From assembly GCA_017746715.1 (NCBI GenBank), contig JAGHZQ010000016.1, positions 1 through 64,000 on the forward strand: 64,000 bases of DNA, written 5' to 3'. The notes under the pieces are model-generated. The model was not told the origin of the DNA. It saw only the letters and a list, made by a program, of their open reading frames with translations, and searched no databases. This document shows positions 59,818-64,000 of this stretch, piece after piece (positions within the stretch are counted from its first letter, which is position 1; each line of letters opens with the position of its first letter). This DNA comes from Cyanobacteria bacterium SBLK. GTDB lineage: Bacteria > Cyanobacteriota > Cyanobacteriia > Cyanobacteriales > Spirulinaceae. A program made the translations under genes and the position numbers.

Positions 59818-62800
59818 ATGAAATTTCCCAGCTTTCTGCGTTATTCTTCGTCTATTTTTCCCGTCTTGGCAGGATGTTTAGTGGCTCTGCCCCTATCGGC
59901 CCGCTCCATTATCCCAGAAACCAATAGCACGAGAACGACAGTGAATGCCGACGGTACAATCTTTAATATTGACGGCGGCACTTTATCCCGAGACGGACAA
60001 AATCTCTTTCACAGTTTTGAGCAATTTGGACTTCATACCGAACAGATTGCCAATTTTCTCGCTTCCCCCGAAATTCGCAACATTTTCAGTCGGGTAATGG
60101 GAGGCGATCCGTCCCTCATCGACGGTCTGATTCAAGTGACGGGCGGGAATTCTAATCTATTCTTGATGAATCCTGCCGGGATCGTGTTCGGGCAGGGAGC
60201 GAGTCTAAATGTATCGGGAGATTTTACAGCGACGACTGCGACGCGCCTCGGTTTTGGGGATGAGTGGTTCAATGGAATCGGCGCAAATCATTACCCAAGT
60301 TTAATCGGCGATCCGACTCGCTTTGCCTTCGATTTGGCGCAACCCGGAGCAATTCTCAATGCTGGGAATTTGCGAGTGACCGGGGAGGCCGATCTCAATC
60401 TTTTAGGAGGAAGCGTTCTCAATTTAGGCACATTGGAAACATCGGGAGGAAATGTTCTCATTGCGGCCATTCCGGGGACGAATCTGGTGAGAATTTCCCG
60501 AGAGGGAACGCTTCTCAGTTTGGACGTTCCCCGGACTGTCTTAGATACGGGCATGACGGCACGAGATTTACCGATGTTGCTAACCGCTCCAGAAGTGCGG
60601 GAGATTCTGCCAGCAAACGCGTCTATTGAGCCGGTGAATTTACGAGATGCGGGTTTGCCATTAGAAGCAGGAGACGTATCGATCGCGGGAAAAATAACGG
60701 GAGAAACGGTACATTTTGCGGCAGCAAATCGGGTGAGGGTTGCGCCTCGGGGGAGAACGGGAGAGGGAACTTATAGCACCCCAACAGTCACATTATTTCC
60801 AGAGGATGCCCGTCAACCCCTCGCTTATACCTTTATCGATGCAACGGTGGAAAATTATCGAGATTTGCTTTACGGCGGGCGATCGGGAACGGTTTCAGTG
60901 GCGATCGCGCCCAATGAAAGTGGGATTTCTGCGGTGGGCGATCGCCTTGCTGAAGCGGCAAAATCGGGGCAAGCAGTGGAGGAAGTCCATATCGTGGCGG
61001 AGGGAAATACCGGCAATTTTTGGCTGGGAAGCGATTTTATCTCGCAGGATAATTTAAACGACTATCGAGAGCAATTGCAAGCATGGGGAGAATCTTTGAG
61101 CGGGAATGGCTCCATTGAGCGAAGCCGAAATGCAGATATTTTGCTCTACAGTTGCTTGACGGCATTGGGAGAAACGGGGCGGGCATTTATCGCCAACATT
61201 GCCGAACTCACGGGAGCAGATGTTGCCGCATCAACGGATATCACTGGAAGTGCAAACTATAACGGCAATTGGCAGCTCGAGTCTCAAACCGGAGCGATCG
61301 CCACGATCGCTCCTTTTGCAGAAGGCGTAACGGTAAATTGGCAGGGCAAATTGGCAACCCGCACGGTGACAAATCTCGCCGATACCGGAGCGTTGACCCT
61401 GCGCGATGCGATCGACGGGTCTGGGGGCGGGTTTGGCGGCGCGCCCACAGCAGGGGACGAGATTCGCTTCAGTACGGCGGGAACGATTGATTTAGGGAGC
61501 GAGATCGATTGGACGGTAGAGGATTTAACCGTAACGGGTTTGGGACAAAGCAATACGATCTTGGATGGCGGCAATGCCAATCGCATTTTTCATATTACCG
61601 CGACCAATGCAACCATTCAGGATGTCACCATTCGCAATGGAAGCGCGGCAGCCAATGGGGGGGGAATTTTTCATGACATCATCAGCGGCACTTTAACCAT
61701 CGATCGCAGCACGATTTCGGGGAATTTTGATGGTGCAAATGGTGGCGGAATTCGTGGGAATGGGACGTTAACCTTAACCGATAGCACGGTTTCGGGGAAT
61801 ACGACCAACGGCAATGGAGGCGGAATTAGTGCGAGTGGGACAGTGTCCTTAATCAATAGCACGGTTTCGGGGAACTCGGGAGGGAATGGCGGCGGACTCA
61901 ACGTTACGGGGACATTAATCTTAAGCAATAGCACGGTTTCGGGGAATATGACCGGTGGTAAGGGAGGCGGAGTTTATCTGACAGGAGAAGCAAATTTATA
62001 CAACAGTACGCTGGTTGAGAATAGCGCGGTCAATGGTGGCGGGATTAATTTATCGATAGGGTCAGAACTCCACGCTAAAAATACCATTATTGCCAACAAT
62101 ACCGCGAGTGGGACGGGAAACAACCTGAACGGTGACTTTGCCACCAGCAGTTTTATTGCCAATCTCATCGATGATACGTCCGGAGCCAGCAATCTGACCT
62201 TAGATTCCAGCACCCTTGTCGGAGTCGATCCCCTGCTCTCTACCCTGGGCAATTATACTGGCGATACCCAAACCCATGTTCCCCTACCCGGCAGTCCCGC
62301 CATCAATGCCGCCGATACCGCCACGGCAACCGCAACCGACCAACGCGGTTACACCCGAGGCACATCGAGCGGTCTTCCCGATATTGGTGCTGTTGAAGTA
62401 ACCGCCGACCTCAATTTGACTCAAACGACCCCCGATCCCTTCCTTTTCGGCACGAACGATTTAATCCTGACCCTCACCAATGACGGCCCCGATCCCGTGG
62501 GAAGCGTCTCCCTCGAGGCATTTATCGATACAGCAGGAATCTCCGTCACGGAGGTCATCCCGGCTTTGGGAAGCTATGATTCCAGTGCCGATCTTTGGGA
62601 TGTTGGAACTCTCAGTAGCAGCCTGCTGTCTGCCAATGGCGCGCCGACTTCTACCGCATTGGTCTTCCGTATCTTTACCGATACGAGAGTGACGGACATT
62701 CCCACCATTCAAGCTGCCAATATCGACTTAACGGGAGAAGGCCCCACGACTGCAACGGTAACGCAGGTTTCAACCTCACAATTGAGTAATAGCGAATCAT

Positions 62801-64000
62801 TGTTCGCAACATCATTTTTTGCGACTCTGGCCGATCTCGTTTCCTCTTCAACCCTTATCTCTTTTAACGATCGCCATTTAACTCACTTGCAATCTCTCAA
62901 CTTTTTTAACGCGAGACCGAAACTGGCGGCGGATCCCCTGCCAGACTTAGCAATCGATGATTTTCTCGGCAGCGATTTTGCCAACCACTTTGGGATCGAC
63001 GCGATCGCTACCGTTAACCTCCTGGACATTCAGCAGCGATTGCGAGACTTCACGGCGGCCACAGAAGTCCCCGTTGCGACGATCTATGCGATTTTTGTCC
63101 CCTCTGCCCTCCCCCCGGTTCCGGAAACCAGTCCCGGAATCGCAATTGACTCCGAATATACCCATCTCTTGCGATCGCTCATTCCCAGCCCGCAAGACCG
63201 CCTCGAACTCCTGCTCATCCTCCCAGAGGGAAACCCCATCCGCAAATCCACCCATGCCAACCGCACCGAAGCCCTCGAGGTTGCCGAACGGTTTCGCCGC
63301 ACTATTACGAATGTCCGTCGTCCTTCGGCTTATCGAAAATCTGCCAGACAAATGTATGACTGGCTGCTCGAACCTCTCGAACCCCACCTGCAAAACGCCA
63401 ATATTGAAACCCTCATCTACGTTCTCGATACCGGCCTGCGTACTCTTCCCCTCGCCGCCCTCCACGACGGCAATGATTTTGCGATCGCCCGTTACAGTTT
63501 GAGTTTGACTCCCAGCCTCGCCCTTCTCGACCTGCGCCCCCCCGAGCTCGCCAATAGTAAAATTCTGGCAATGGGTGCAGAAAGTTTTACCGAACAAGAA
63601 CCCCTCCCTGCTGTTCCCGTCGAACTCTCGACCATTACCGAAAACTATTGGCAAGGCACGACCTATCTCAACGAAAACTTTACTCGCAGCAATCTGACTA
63701 AAGTTAGAGACAATACCGCTTATGGCATCGTGCATCTTTCCACCCACGCCGACATTCGCCCCGGTAAACCCTCCGAGTCTTACATCCAACTTTGGGATGA
63801 CAAACTCGCCCTCGATGAATTGCCGGAACTGGGATGGAACGATGCTGAGGTCGAACTTTTAGTTTTAAGTGCCTGTCGTACCGCCGTCAACTCTCCCGAA
63901 GCCGAATTGGGTTTTGCGGGTTTGACGGTGGCTGCGGGGGTGCGATCGGCGATCGGGAGCTTGTGGTACGTGAGTGATATCGGAACCCTCGGATTGATGT
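59818..64000 (+). CDS. exported TPS/DUF4347/beta-helix/CHAT protease (3' end beyond window)
   Basis: The frame is open from the ATG at 59818 to the right edge (at least 1394 codons). A signal peptide (SSIFPVLAGCLVALPLSARS) leads to a two-partner-secretion (haemagglutinin) head with VTGGNSNLFLMNPAGIVFGQG (about residues 35-150). A DUF4347-like domain spans about 335-497 (VHIVAEGNTGNFWLG, ADILLYSCLTALGETG). A Gly-rich parallel beta-helix with repeated GGGI...NSTVSGN coils covers about 505-800, then a DUF11-like segment. A CHAT caspase-clan domain follows, with catalytic His1310 (HLSTHAD) and Cys1353 (LSACRTA). It is predicted to be exported through a TpsB partner and to act as a surface or extracellular protease (inference). 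The Ser-His-Gly normally found in DUF4347 reads AEG here. Confidence 0.88.
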   Translation, partial: MKFPSFLRYSSSIFPVLAGCLVALPLSARSIIPETNSTRTTVNADGTIFNIDGGTLSRDGQNLFHSFEQFGLHTEQIANFLASPEIRNIFSRVMGGDPSLIDGLIQVTGGNSNLFLMNPAGIVFGQGASLNVSGDFTATTATRLGFGDEWFNGIGANHYPSLIGDPTRFAFDLAQPGAILNAGNLRVTGEADLNLLGGSVLNLGTLETSGGNVLIAAIPGTNLVRISREGTLLSLDVPRTVLDTGMTARDLPMLLTAPEVREILPANASIEPVNLRDAGLPLEAGDVSIAGKITGETVHFAAANRVRVAPRGRTGEGTYSTPTVTLFPEDARQPLAYTFIDATVENYRDLLYGGRSGTVSVAIAPNESGISAVGDRLAEAAKSGQAVEEVHIVAEGNTGNFWLGSDFISQDNLNDYREQLQAWGESLSGNGSIERSRNADILLYSCLTALGETGRAFIANIAELTGADVAASTDITGSANYNGNWQLESQTGAIATIAPFAEGVTVNWQGKLATRTVTNLADTGALTLRDAIDGSGGGFGGAPTAGDEIRFSTAGTIDLGSEIDWTVEDLTVTGLGQSNTILDGGNANRIFHITATNATIQDVTIRNGSAAANGGGIFHDIISGTLTIDRSTISGNFDGANGGGIRGNGTLTLTDSTVSGNTTNGNGGGISASGTVSLINSTVSGNSGGNGGGLNVTGTLILSNSTVSGNMTGGKGGGVYLTGEANLYNSTLVENSAVNGGGINLSIGSELHAKNTIIANNTASGTGNNLNGDFATSSFIANLIDDTSGASNLTLDSSTLVGVDPLLSTLGNYTGDTQTHVPLPGSPAINAADTATATATDQRGYTRGTSSGLPDIGAVEVTADLNLTQTTPDPFLFGTNDLILTLTNDGPDPVGSVSLEAFIDTAGISVTEVIPALGSYDSSADLWDVGTLSSSLLSANGAPTSTALVFRIFTDTRVTDIPTIQAANIDLTGEGPTTATVTQVSTSQLSNSESLFATSFFATLADLVSSSTLISFNDRHLTHLQSLNFFNARPKLAADPLPDLAIDDFLGSDFANHFGIDAIATVNLLDIQQRLRDFTAATEVPVATIYAIFVPSALPPVPETSPGIAIDSEYTHLLRSLIPSPQDRLELLLILPEGNPIRKSTHANRTEALEVAERFRRTITNVRRPSAYRKSARQMYDWLLEPLEPHLQNANIETLIYVLDTGLRTLPLAALHDGNDFAIARYSLSLTPSLALLDLRPPELANSKILAMGAESFTEQEPLPAVPVELSTITENYWQGTTYLNENFTRSNLTKVRDNTAYGIVHLSTHADIRPGKPSESYIQLWDDKLALDELPELGWNDAEVELLVLSACRTAVNSPEAELGFAGLTVAAGVRSAIGSLWYVSDIGTLGLM

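Noticed and set aside
62947..63789. 280-codon open frame on the minus strand inside the exported CHAT gene
   Set aside because: It is antisense to a frame with clear CHAT and catalytic motifs; its translation is Gly/Arg-rich without domain features.

Overview
The window is cyanobacterial chromosomal DNA. The octamer GCGATCGC (HIP1) recurs throughout. Lineage-typical genes include a BciB-type vinyl reductase, phylloquinone genes menA/menC/menD, glgC, an SLH/OprB-type porin, a GUN4 domain, a five-gene urea ABC transporter behind a canonical NtcA promoter, and hormogonium-polysaccharide genes of the hpsL/N/O type. This points to a filamentous or otherwise motile cyanobacterium, but the genus cannot be fixed from the sequence.

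Layout. 1-2196: IS607 recombinase start at the left edge, small hypothetical genes and a palindromic repeat. 2197-3654: glmM. 3872-19655: a 12-gene, all-forward exopolysaccharide locus with an O-antigen-ligase/HpsL-like protein, GT2 and GT4 glycosyltransferases, and three large polytopic GT-C-like proteins. A class II aldolase and bciB sit inside it. 19660-23091: PPOX flavoprotein behind a frameshifted gene, M14 carboxypeptidase, Uma2 protein and tRNA-Arg(UCU). 23200-27233: a small conflict/accessory island with a degenerate thermonuclease, a Pepco-like protein paired with a caspase-GUN4 protein, and two ParE/RelE toxin-antitoxin modules. 27382-36815: housekeeping genes and transporters (gpsA, a sugar MFS carrier, a desaturase, a DMT exporter, a COG1101-type ATPase, acpP-fabF). 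36866-39798: gene debris (DUF3500, TnpB and IscB remnants) around an intact cysQ.

39789-48021: an exported FAD oxidoreductase followed by urtABCDE, with a TerB-like domain fused to UrtD. 48033-52064: a possible MITE, the porin, an exported-looking pterin dehydratase, DUF952 and EgtC-like proteins. 52033-56039: menC and menA facing menD, with a decayed menH fragment between them. 56178-59329: glgC, a secreted protein and a PmbA-like protein. 59818-64000: a giant exported protein running off the right edge, built as a two-partner-secretion head, a DUF4347-like domain, a beta-helix and a CHAT protease.

The main themes are sugar-polymer export, nitrogen-controlled urea uptake, quinone synthesis, and caspase-clan protease systems in two forms (cytoplasmic caspase-GUN4 with Pepco, and exported CHAT). 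Dispersed short repeats, such as GTCACCA runs and TTGAGCGAAGCCGAA words, occur between genes and in places inside genes, and one G-rich repeat lies at the iscB truncation point. No CRISPR array or rRNA was seen.
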